Source: Linnemannia elongata
Lineage: Eukaryota; Mortierellomycota; Mortierellomycetes; Mortierellales; Mortierellaceae
Direction: 5' to 3'
DNA length: 64,000 nt
NCBI GenBank assembly: GCA_036320915.1
Contig: JAXBDG010000006.1
Location: 806,001-870,000, forward strand
The position numbers and the translations under genes were made by a program. This document shows, one piece after another, positions 1 to 11,393 of this stretch. Each line of letters opens with the position of its first letter. Position 1 is the stretch's first letter. The notes beneath the pieces were generated by a model. It was not told the origin of the DNA. It searched no databases and saw only the letters and a program-made list of their open reading frames with translations.

Positions 1-664
1 GGCTGGTAGTCTTGATTATATATGCGTCGACTGTTCGTTGGTGTGGTATGCTGATACGAACGTTGAAGGACATATCCAAAATGCGCGCAAGTCAGTCAGT
101 CAAGCCCTGCGTAGGCGAAGCTGATCACACTGAAATATTGTGTGGTCAGATCAGCTGTCTATGCGCCATATGAATTGATGGAACACCGGTAATCACATTA
201 AAGTAACGATAAATCTCGCGGTAACAAAGAGAGCGTGTGGAGGTAATTTAACCTTATCGCATGTTATGTTATGTTGCTATGTCCCGATACGCGACCATTA
301 AATGCACATACATAGGCCCGAGGACGACTTGTCCTCCGTTACCGATTACGAAACTTTTCTTGAGCTCACTGCATTTATGCATTACAACAAGAAGCGTATA
401 TTTAAAGGGCTCTTTTAGCACTCTACCGACTCTCTCCAGGCTATTGTTTACTTCAAGTGTGTGTATCCTTCATTATCTTAAGTCTCGAACAGGAGGAAGA
501 GCAGTCTTGCACGTCTATAAGAACTGGGTTCATCTCCTAGCATTTCTCTCTTCATCAGTCAAACTTCGCCCAGTCTTTAGCTTCCACACCTACCACAACG
601 GTATTGCACCCATTCCAACCCTCCACCAATAATCTAATCTCTAGAACATATCTTTTTTTTCAAC
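1..664. other. Intergenic region and pectate lyase promoter/leader
   Basis: No convincing coding exon is seen here. The last 250 bases before the pectate lyase start are rich in C and T, like the leaders of other genes in this window. A TATA-like stretch (TATATTTAAA, about 397-406) lies about 260 bases upstream of the start codon. It could be a core promoter element, but position and sequence alone do not prove this. Confidence 0.5.
397..406 (+). promoter_or_regulatory. Possible TATA box of the pectate lyase gene
   Basis: The sequence TATATTTAAA stands out in a mixed-composition stretch about 260 bases before the start codon of the secreted pectate lyase. The leader after it is C/T-rich, as expected for a fungal 5' UTR. 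Assignment as a promoter element is inference only. Confidence 0.25.
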
Positions 665-1521
665 ATGAAGTTCCAAGTCGTCACTCTCGCTGCTGCTGTT
701 TTCGCCACCCTCAGCGCTGCGCAAACTCTCAACATTCCAACTCGATCTGGTAACGTCATTGCCCTCCCCGCACCGAGCATTATCACTGGTGTTAAGGACT
801 TCGCCAACAAGGAGTTCGACCGCGGACATCCTTGCAACTCTGATAAGGACACTGGATCTGCCAACGCTGTCTTCATCCTTAAAAATGGTGCTACATTGAG
901 TAACGTCATCATCGGAGCGAACTCTCTTGAGGGAGTTCATTGCGAAGGTGCTTGCACTCTTAAGAACGTCTGGTTCCGCGATGTCTGCGAAGGTACAAAC
1001 ATTTCTATCCGCTGCATACATTCTTATTCGCTACACACACTCTTATTCACTACACACATTCTCATTCAATGAACCATGGCTTAACCACAAAAACGGACAT
1101 TTTCTCATTAGATGCCATCACTCTTAAGGGCACCGGAAGCGTCTTGATCCAAGGAGGTGGAGCTCAGAACGCTGTTGACAAGGTTGTCCAACACAACGGA
1201 AGAGGAACGGTCACCATCAAGGACTACACCGTCGTCAACGTTGGCAAACTCTTCCGCAGCTGCGGTAACTGCAGCAAGAACGGTGGTCCAAGAAACGTCA
1301 TCGTCCAAAACGTCAAAGCCAAGAACGTTAAAGCTGATCTCGTCGGTATCAACTCCAACTACGGTGATGTCGCCATCATCTCTGGATCGTGCGGAACCGG
1401 TATCAAGCATGTCTGCCAAGAATTCAAGGGCATTGTCAAGAACGGTAAAAAGGAGTCTCCAAAGGTCTCCACCACCGCTAACTGCCGTGGCGCTCAAGCC
1501 AAGGCCATCCCCGCCTGTTAA
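665..1521 (+). CDS. Secreted pectate lyase, polysaccharide lyase family 3
   Basis: Two exons, 665-992 and 1112-1521, joined across a 119-base GT-AG intron, give 245 residues. The first ~18 residues ([18 protein letters not shown]) form a signal peptide, so the enzyme is secreted. The motif WFRDVCEDAIT, created across the exon junction, is the hallmark of family 3 pectate lyases; CGNCS and several other paired cysteines also fit this small disulfide-rich beta-helix fold. PL3 enzymes cleave de-esterified homogalacturonan by calcium-dependent beta-elimination. This suggests growth on plant material, whether as saprotroph or root associate. The start is fixed by the signal peptide. The intron is required because the unspliced frame stops at 1072. 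The long minus-strand frame opposite exon 2 is a shadow. Confidence 0.93.
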
Positions 1522-2626
1522 CAACGGGCTATGAAGCGGAATCATAGAAGTAAGGGATTGAACTAAAGTAAAAAAATAATTAAAAGCGAGAGATGGAGTA
1601 GGAACGTGCTTAAAACAAGGAAGGTTGCGAGGTGCGAATGCTCTGTTGCCATAGTTGGCGCGTTTTAACTGTTGTTCTACCATATCTTGGGAATAACAGC
1701 GAATCACTTTCTGCTATTATTTGGACCCCTTTTGTTGCGACTGTTCCCTCAGTGACCTTGATCCTCACTTTTTGTCTTGATGCCTTCTATCTCTCTCTGC
1801 CCTTGATTCTTACGTTTTCTTTACTGCCTTTGTACGTTGAAATTGATCCCCTCCTTAAGTTCTTGTTCACCACCCGCTATTTTAAACCAGCTGGTGGCCT
1901 TTTCCCTCTTCTGCAGTCATATACAATGGGTGCAAACTACGATTGACGGGGGACCGTGGTCAGAGCAGTTTTTTTTTCTTGTTCTCCGTTCTCTTTCTCA
2001 CATTCCCCTTGTTCTTTGTCATACCAAACAACTTTCTTTCTTCTCCCCTTCTCTTATCTCGTCGAGCTTGTCTGTCCTCGCCCTTTTTCATCACCATACC
2101 CTATCTTGCCGTCAATGACTAATTGTGAGAGAAGGATAGGTGCATAGAGTAACAAAGTGGCTTTGGAGGTGATGAATAGGTTGAAGTGAAGATAATGAAT
2201 CAGATCCCAGCTTAAGCAATGTTATTTTTTCCATTTTTTTATTTTCCCTCTTTTTGCCACCAATCAAACATGCCATCTTTGTTGATGAAATGCGTCGAGG
2301 GTTGGGCATGCATCTTCGTGTTTCGAGGTCTGTGCAGGCGAAAGGCGTATGTCAAATAAGATCCTGCATTTTTTTTTGACTTCTTTGAAAGGTACTAATT
2401 CCAGGGAAAAGGGTTCACTCGTGGCAATATGGTTTTTTACTTGAGTTAGAATCCGCTCCCTAACAGGAGATTGACTCCACGATATTGTCGCTTCGGTGAC
2501 GTAATAATTAAACCAGCGCCACCAACATTTTTTCATTTTCTTTTTTCTTTGTGATCAGCTTTGGTCAAGGCAACACCTTCATCACAACCACATTACACCA
2601 GCAACAAGGAACGCGGGACAGCCAGG
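1522..2626. other. Intergenic region, no gene seen
   Basis: This 1.1-kb stretch holds the pectate lyase 3' end and the upstream region of UTP23. Several C/T-rich frames are open by composition only (for example 1632-1946 and 1837-2118) and show no recognisable protein pattern. A T-rich stretch at about 2226-2252 may belong to a leader or terminator. Confidence 0.5.
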
Positions 2627-3694
2627 ATGAGACTTAAGAGGACAAAGGACTACAAGCGGTACATGAACATGTACTGCCAGACATTTCACTTTCGCAAACC
2701 ATACCAGGTCCTTGGTAATGCCCGCCGCCTTCCATTCTTTTCGCTCTGCGAACGACTTGAGTATGTTGGTTCAACGTATACTGACCTGCTTACCGTATCT
2801 TTCTTCAATCACATAGTCGACGCGGATTTCATTCAGACGGCATTGGATCAGCGCTTGGATCTCAGGACAAACATCCCCAAAGTTCTCTGTGACGCCTCCA
2901 AGCAGAGTAAGTCTCAATTCCTGGGCGTTTTTTTCAGGGATAGGGGATCATATTGGTCATTCAAACGAACAAAGCCTAACTTTTCGCCACCCCTCTTCAT
3001 ATCCCTAGTGGTGACACCATGCACGATGGCATTGCTCAAATCCCGTGGGGAGGACGCATCGGGAGCCTTCTTGGCCTCAAAGCGCTTCGAAAAGCGTCGC
3101 TGCAAACATCAGGAAGCGGTCGACGAAGACATCTGTCTCTCCCAAATCATCTCCACCTCCAACCCTCACAATTACGTGGTTGCCTCCCAATCCAAGAAGC
3201 TTCGTTCAAAATTCGGTCAAGTCCCCGGCGTGCCACTCCTCTACATCAACCGCTCCAACCTCATTCTTGAACCTCCATCGGAAGCCAGCATGAACAAGTG
3301 CAAACAGATCGAATCCGGAAAAACGCATGCCTCAACCCAGGAATTGGCGACTCTGAAGACCGTCAAAGTAACTGGACAAGGAAAGGTTACGCTCGACGTC
3401 AAGGCGGCCAAGAAGTTGGAGGAGAAGCAAGAGTCCAAGAAGCAGAGGCGGGAGGTCCAAAAGGCCAAGCTGTTGAAGAAGCGGTTGGGTCCCAAGCAGC
3501 CCAACCCTCTCTCTGTCAAGAAGAAGAAGAAGGTCGTGGCTACCCCTCCCGCAGCAGCAGCAACAACGGAAAAGAAGAAGAAGGCTGAGGGCGAGAGCGC
3601 AGATGGAGCACCTGAAAAGAAGAAGAGGAAAAGAAGAAAGCCAAAGACTGCAAGCGCCAACCAGGATACAGCTACTGGTAACGAGTCGTCATAG
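2627..3694 (+). CDS. UTP23: rRNA-processing protein UTP23 (PIN-like domain)
   Basis: Three exons, 2627-2714, 2817-2906 and 3009-3694, give 287 residues. Splicing restores the run PYQVLVDADFIQ, the start of the PIN-like fold of the Fcf1/Utp23 family, with the N-terminal MRLKRTKDYKRYM block. UTP23 is a nucleolar small-subunit processome factor that helps release snR30/U17 and is needed for early 18S rRNA processing. The cysteines and histidine of its CCHC zinc motif are visible (PCT near residue 64, RRCKH near 88, DICL near 98), as is PHNYVVASQ and the PGVPLLYI strand. The C-terminal ~120 residues are a lysine-rich, Ala/Glu-rich tail with several KKKK or KRKR runs, likely nucleolar localisation signals. 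The start was chosen by homology to the family N terminus; frames further upstream are not supported. Confidence 0.92.
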   Translation: MRLKRTKDYKRYMNMYCQTFHFRKPYQVLGNARRLPFFSLCERLEYVGSTYTDLLTVSFFNHIVDADFIQTALDQRLDLRTNIPKVLCDASKQSKSQFLGVFFRDRGSYWSFKRTKPNFSPPLFISLVVTPCTMALLKSRGEDASGAFLASKRFEKRRCKHQEAVDEDICLSQIISTSNPHNYVVASQSKKLRSKFGQVPGVPLLYINRSNLILEPPSEASMNKCKQIESGKTHASTQELATLKTVKVTGQGKVTLDVKAAKKLEEKQESKKQRREVQKAKLLKKRLGPKQPNPLSVKKKKKVVATPPAAAATTEKKKKAEGESADGAPEKKKRKRRKPKTASANQDTATGNESS

Positions 3695-4064
3695 GCATTT
3701 CACTTTTTCCCTTTTTTCATCTCATTTGCATAAACCCCCATTAAACCATTTTAATACGAACAGCTTTTCCCGTTTGCCACCAATTCGTGGTGTCTACATT
3801 CATCCTTTTGTTGCGTGCGATTCTTGGATACGCACTACATAATTGGTGGTGGTGGAGGACCTGAATAGAGACTGTGCAAAAAAAACTGATCAAACGCTCA
3901 TCATTTTCGCAATCGTTGTCATACTTCTTGTTCTTCTTCCTCTTTCTTCCTCTGCCTCCTCTCTTTCTCTCCCTTTCTCTCCCTTCTCTTCCTCCCCCCT
4001 CAGTACAACCCTGTGCCGATACAACAATAGCTGCACCACCTACAACGGAAAGAACAACAACGCC

Positions 4065-4803
4065 ATGACCATACAGGGTGTCTACCTCGAGCCCGTGCGC
4101 CTTCACACAAGCGAGTTCAAGGAATTTGAGCAGCGCCTCGGAAACAAGCTCGTCACCATGTACGAGATCAACTATGCCGAAGTCGTCAACGGATATCTCG
4201 GCAAGGAGGCCGAGTGGGATGACACGATCTACTACCACGGCACCTCGCACTGTGGATGTCTTGACCAGCGAATCATCAACCCCGAGAACAACTGCGTCCC
4301 GGTCCATGCGTGGTGCGAGAATGCCCACTGCTGCACCAGGAGCATTATCAACAGTGGTTTCCTTAAGACCAAGAGTCCTCGAGGTAAGACCGGTTTAGTT
4401 GTTTTCGCATGGTTAGAGATCCGGTTGAAGCAGCAAGATGAAGTTCCGGTTCTCATTAAGGTTTCATTTTCTTTGTTGATGATTGTTGTTGTAGGTCACT
4501 TCTTCTCTCCTCAGATCGAGACCGCCCGGTTGCATGCGACTAACAAGGGCCAGAGCGCTGCCCCAAATTCGTCCCTTTTGAGTGTCTTCATCTGCGTCAC
4601 CAGGAACCCGCAGAATGCAAATCTCTATGGCTACGATGACTACCACTCTGTCCAGAATGACAACGTAAGGTTGATCAGATTTCGCGCTTGCTCCTAGATA
4701 TCACAATGTCATGTCCAATCATACTGAAAACCCCATCATCGTGTGATATTCCTTGTGACGATAGGACATCTTGCCTGTCTACATCGCCATCTTGCGCAAG
4801 TAG
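4065..4803 (+). CDS. Small PARP-like protein, paralogue A
   Basis: Three exons, 4065-4383, 4495-4664 and 4765-4803, give 175 residues. The start follows ACGCC and matches the start of paralogue C. The layout recalls a minimal PARP catalytic domain: an N-terminal LEP..TSEF..F helix region, YHGTSHCGC (the His-Gly-Thr NAD-binding motif), a Cys-rich middle (WCENAHCC), IINSGF, GHFFSP where PARPs have GIYFA, a core strand LLSVFICVT, and a C-terminal DILPVYIAIL strand. The canonical Tyr of GIYF is Phe here, and no Glu stands where PARPs have the catalytic Glu, so ADP-ribosylation activity is doubtful. No signal peptide or membrane segment is present. The gene sits 305 bases before paralogue B in the same direction. 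Fold assignment is by motif reading, not by search; biological role unknown. Confidence 0.7.
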
Positions 4804-5107
4804 ACATAGGGCAGCGCCGATGTTGTCCTCTATACTAGGGTGATCAATACCTTGATCAACCATCGCTCAATAAACACCACAAGCAGTGCTGCGGCTGATA
4901 GCTCTCACGATGATACTAATGTAAAAAAAGGAATGATAACCTCGCCAAGGATGCTTGATCTCATCAAAAGGAAAGCTGTGAACGCAGGTCGGATAGGAGA
5001 AAGAGTGAGAACAGCATCCTTCGCATCTTTCCCTTCCTCTTGTCCTCTCTTTTTTTCCTTCTCCCACCCCCAACCACCCCTCCGAGAACCAATCCAACAC
5101 AACCATC

Positions 5108-5845
5108 ATGAGTCTGAAAGGTCAACACCTCGAACCCCTGGCAGTCACCTCCCCCGAGTTTCTCCAGTATCAGGCTGTATTTGGTGCCCATAAACTGGCA
5201 AAGCTTTACAAGATCATCTACGAGACAACGGGCACTCACAGCCTCGACCAATTCAATTTGTATCCATCCATCTTCTTCCACGGCACCGGCCACTGTGGAT
5301 GTGTCCTTAGTCGAGGTACCGAAATCGATTTGACCAACATCTATGCCAGCAACTGGTGCGGCAGAGCCTGTGCGACTCAAGGGATATTGAACCATGGTCA
5401 CCTGCGAACCTACAGCGGAGGAGGTAATTGGCGCTCCGTCACTTCCGATTGAGAGTTTCTCGACTTGAGCCTCCATTAGATGCTTTACAGCTCATCGAGT
5501 TCGTTCAAATTGACAATGAATCAATGAACTCTTAGGACACTTTTTTTCTCCAAACTGGAATACGGCGCAAGGATATTGCATCCAAAAATCTGGACATCAG
5601 GCTTACTTGTCTATGTTCCTCGTCAAAGTTCGATACAACAATTGCCAAAACGCTAACATCTGCTCTGTCCAGAACGATACGGTAGGTTGCACAAAAATCT
5701 CGTACTGGAGTACCCGCGTTTTTACTCCTCCTTGCGATCTTTCTTCCTCTGAAATTTAACGCGCGCAAACCCATCCTCTGTGGTGTTATTGATGATTTGA
5801 TAGGACATCCTGCCTTGCTTCTTGGCTCTCCTTCGCTACCCGTAG
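5108..5845 (+). CDS. Small PARP-like protein, paralogue B
   Basis: Three exons, 5108-5423, 5536-5681 and 5804-5845, give 167 residues. It shares the plan of paralogue A (LEPL..TSPEF, FFHGTGHCGC, WCGRAC, GHFFSPNW, LSMFLVKV, DILPCFLALL) but differs in the middle and forms its own subgroup with pseudogenes D and E. A Tyr is kept in AQGYC, where PARP1 has the ring-stacking Tyr, unlike in A and C. The introns lie at exactly the same places and in the same phases as in A (phase 1 after the Gly before HFFSP, phase 0 before DILP), so A and B descend from a duplication of an already intron-bearing gene. The unspliced first exon would stop at 5452. An AATAAA lies about 165 bases after the stop. Cellular role unknown. 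Confidence 0.7.
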
Positions 5846-6025
5846 ACCAGTTGCCTTGGACACTCGAGGGTTCAATGACGCGATGAAACCCTTCATCACC
5901 TTCGCTTTGCTTCGTGCGAAATAACTGTTTTCTTCTACTGGTAGCACCATCACTTTTCAGTTAATCAATTCCTTCCCTTGATTCACCTTCCCTCTTGTTG
6001 AACTGGAATAAAAGAACACGAACAT

Positions 6026-6484
6026 TTACACCACTCTAACGCCAGATTTTTTTTGAGATGTCAATTCAAACGCACAGAGGTAAGTTGAGCAGGGAAAAAA
6101 TGAAGAGGATGATGCACGTAGTTCGTTCCACCGCACCTTCTTGTAACAAGTGTCCCTGGAGGAGTTCTCGTAGCAGTTGCGCTTCTTGGCTGTAGGACCC
6201 GCGTCACTCACATAGTCCTCTACGCGGTCAGGTGTCACAGGAAAAAGTCGTCGATTAGGCCTTGGAGGCACTAGTAGCGAGAGGTCTGCTGGCTGGGATA
6301 GAGTATACCGCCGCACTTTCGGGTTGGTTGTTGTCGTTGACGACCTTGTCTCGGTGTTGGGTTGACTGGTGCCCTGGTTGTCAAGACAAAGCCTTTTGAA
6401 CATATCATCCACAGCAATGCAGTTGCTATCGTAGTAGTTGCGCTTCTTTGAGCTAAAAGGTAATTCTGTTTCGCTGAGTGACAT
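6026..6484 (-). CDS. Orphan protein with repeated KRN motif, possibly part of a larger broken gene
   Basis: A 152-residue frame on the minus strand. I do not recognise the family. It contains two copies of a short unit beginning KKRN[YC]Y (SSKKRNYYDSNC near residue 13 and AKKRNCYENSS near 100), each followed by basic residues; KKR and KR clusters could be nuclear signals. A third copy (PKRNCIHPSE) is encoded upstream at about 6637-6750 in another frame. It can be joined to this ORF by a plausible intron at 6474-6636 (GTAATC...CACTCAG), but its own frame has a stop just upstream and no start codon. The gene may therefore extend further 5', carry a frameshift, or be decaying. It lies tail-to-tail with paralogue B and head-to-head with DHX35. 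Confidence 0.4.
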   Translation of the reverse strand: MSLSETELPFSSKKRNYYDSNCIAVDDMFKRLCLDNQGTSQPNTETRSSTTTTNPKVRRYTLSQPADLSLLVPPRPNRRLFPVTPDRVEDYVSDAGPTAKKRNCYENSSRDTCYKKVRWNELRASSSSFFPCSTYLCAFELTSQKKSGVRVV

Positions 6485-6959
6485 CGACAGCCGATGCGGT
6501 TGTTTGAAGACTGACGGTCTCTGCTGATAGTTGTTGTGGTGGTTCAGGTTGTTTCAGAGTTCCAGGCTGGTGAAGAGCCTCGGCTTGTAGGAGGGATTCA
6601 GGTGGATAGAGGGGGTTGGTAGTAGAGTCAGATTACTTGGTGACATCGAACTGGTCTGCCTCCTGTGATACGTTGTCTTCTGCTTGTTGTTCACTGTTGA
6701 GTCGAGGCTTCTTGCTCTCAACCTCGCTGGGGTGGATGCAGTTTCGTTTCGGTAGTGGTGGCGCGTTTCAAGTAAAAAGTGAATGATCTTTCTTTGGCCA
6801 GCAAAGAAAATTGGTGGCGTCAAGCCTTGAAACAGGAGCGATCTCATCACTGACCCCTTAACTAGTTCTTTATCAAACCCTCCTCTCTGTCGCAGCAGCT
6901 TGTCTTCATACTTTTGACATCGCCTTCCTCGATCAACAACCTAACGGCACTATAGCGAC

Positions 6960-9713
<2,754 letters not shown>

Positions 9714-10019
9714 GTGCCAGGTCTATCTTGTAATGCGGGCGAAATAAAAGAAAGGGGAAAATAGAGTTGAGTCACGTGGGACATGCGCATTGGAAATTCC
9801 TTGGCCTTCGGGACGTTTTCCTTTCCTGACCAGTCTGCTCGGGATTGTCAAAGTCCCTCAACTCCACCTCCCATTTCCTTCTTCTTCTTTCTCCCATCAA
9901 AAACACAGAACCCGCACTTCTCACGCTCAAGCTCACTCATCCACTTCCTCTGACGTATTATTATCTCTCACGACACTCTCAATTTCGACATCGTTCATCT
10001 ATACAACTCTCTTCACACA
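9714..10019. other. Intergenic region between DHX35 and ISA2
   Basis: About 300 bases that carry the AATAAA-containing 3' end of DHX35, a palindromic GTCACGTG E-box-like element near 9771, and a C/T-rich leader for ISA2. No extra gene is seen. Confidence 0.6.
9773..9778. promoter_or_regulatory. CACGTG E-box-like element upstream of ISA2
   Basis: A perfect CACGTG palindrome (in the context GTCACGTGGG) lies about 240 bases before the ISA2 start. In fungi this core is bound by Cbf1/bHLH-type factors, which often act on respiratory and sulfur genes. Whether it is used here is unknown. Confidence 0.3.
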
Positions 10020-10950
10020 ATGGCCTCACTGCTTGCACGGACACGGATCGTCTCTCGACTCAACACCTCAGTCACAAAGCCTCTTCACAACCTCGCCTGC
10101 GCAGCGACTCTCTCCCAGAGCTGCAGCCCAGCACAACGTACATTGGCCACCCTCTCAAGGGCAGGTCTCCATAAACAGGCCCTGCTGGCACCTACTCACA
10201 CCATCCTCCGAGGATCATACCACCAACGTCTCAACAGCACAAGTGCTGCTGCTGTCCCTGATCCTGTCGCCGACACAACTGCACCCTCCACAAGTACATC
10301 CGAGCTCAAAATCCACAACCCCCAGTATGACGAAGCAGGAAAGGAGCTAACTGTCATCATCACAGACAACGCTGTCAAGGTACCGGACAAATCATGCATG
10401 GATGATGCGAATTCAAAAAAAAATGTTTGTATTTGCTGCAGAGTACCTATTGCGCCCGCTGGTGGTTTCATATATATCCAACTAATCAACCTTGTGTCTC
10501 GGCTTTGTATTGTTTAACCGATAGCAATTGAAGCGCATTGCGATCAGGGAAAAGAACCCCTTGCAGGCACTGAGGATCACAGTCGACTCCGGCGGGTGTC
10601 ACGGATACCAATACCTCTTGGACCTCACGGATACTGTCAACGAGGATGATGTGTAAGGATTACCAATATGGCGCCTTTTGAGCTTGAGATGCTTGCTTGC
10701 AGTATTGTATGTGCCTCATGTTCAAAATGACTAGAGACTAAGTTTCTTCTGACTCTTTCTTGGGCATGAAAATAGCGTGTTTGAAAAGGACGGAGCGCGT
10801 GTTATTCTCGACACGATTACATTGCCCATGGTGAGCGGGTCAAGAATTGACTACATCGAGGAGTTGATCGGATCGGCTTTCAAGGTTCTTGCTAACCCCC
10901 ACGCAGCACACTCTTGCGGATGCGATACTTCCTTTGAGATCAAGATCTAA
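10020..10950 (+). CDS. ISA2: Mitochondrial iron-sulfur assembly protein ISA2
   Basis: Three exons, 10020-10379, 10525-10652 and 10776-10950, give 220 residues. The N-terminal ~70 residues are rich in Arg, Ser, Thr and Leu with almost no acidic residues, typical of a mitochondrial presequence. The A-type scaffold domain follows, with its three conserved cysteines: Cys145 in SGGCHGYQY and the C-terminal CGC pair at about 210 and 212 (HSCGCDTSF). ISA2 works with ISA1 and IBA57 to make [4Fe-4S] clusters for aconitase, lipoyl synthase and other mitochondrial enzymes. The run DSGGCHGYQYLLDL matches ISA2 better than ISA1. Starting at the first Met of the presequence fits a normal leader length. Confidence 0.93.
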
Positions 10951-11393
10951 AGTTTTGTCCCTCAAACGAACAAGCTTGTGCATTTATTCAATTCACCCTT
11001 GGGATGCGATATACTTCATACTTTTCGATCTAGAACGTTTCATTTTGCATAACAGCCGTACACCTCCAACACCCTCCCTGAATCTAGACAGAATAAAAAG
11101 GACATCGAATAGTTCGTGTGCTGTGCCTGAATGATATCATTGAGGCTGGTGCGCCTTCCTTGTACGGTGCGGAGTGGCTTACTGTCAACAGATTTTTAGC
11201 AGTCCATTTCTCGCCTTTCTTGTCCATATGAAACTGATCCCTCGCCTGACCATGGGTGTCGCCTTCATTCACCTTTCGCCATTCGCTACTTACGGACTAC
11301 TTCGGACCAGGAACAGGACAGAGACGAATCACCTACCAACAAAAACACATTCGCTCGGCATCGAGACGTAACTAGAGCCGTGGAATAATATTA
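10951..11393. other. Intergenic region between ISA2 and PET127
   Basis: About 440 bases with no convincing exon. Small frames at 10889-11134 and 11174-11371 have no recognisable content. The segment must hold the ISA2 3' end (an AATAAA lies near 11093) and the PET127 promoter. Confidence 0.5.

Noticed and set aside
1108..1707. 199-residue minus-strand frame opposite the pectate lyase
   Set aside because: It mirrors the codons of the well-supported PL3 exon and has no protein features of its own.
3843..4064. Upstream extension of PARP-like A with a hydrophobic segment
   Set aside because: C/T-rich leader; the paralogue C start and the ACGCC-ATG context both point to 4065.
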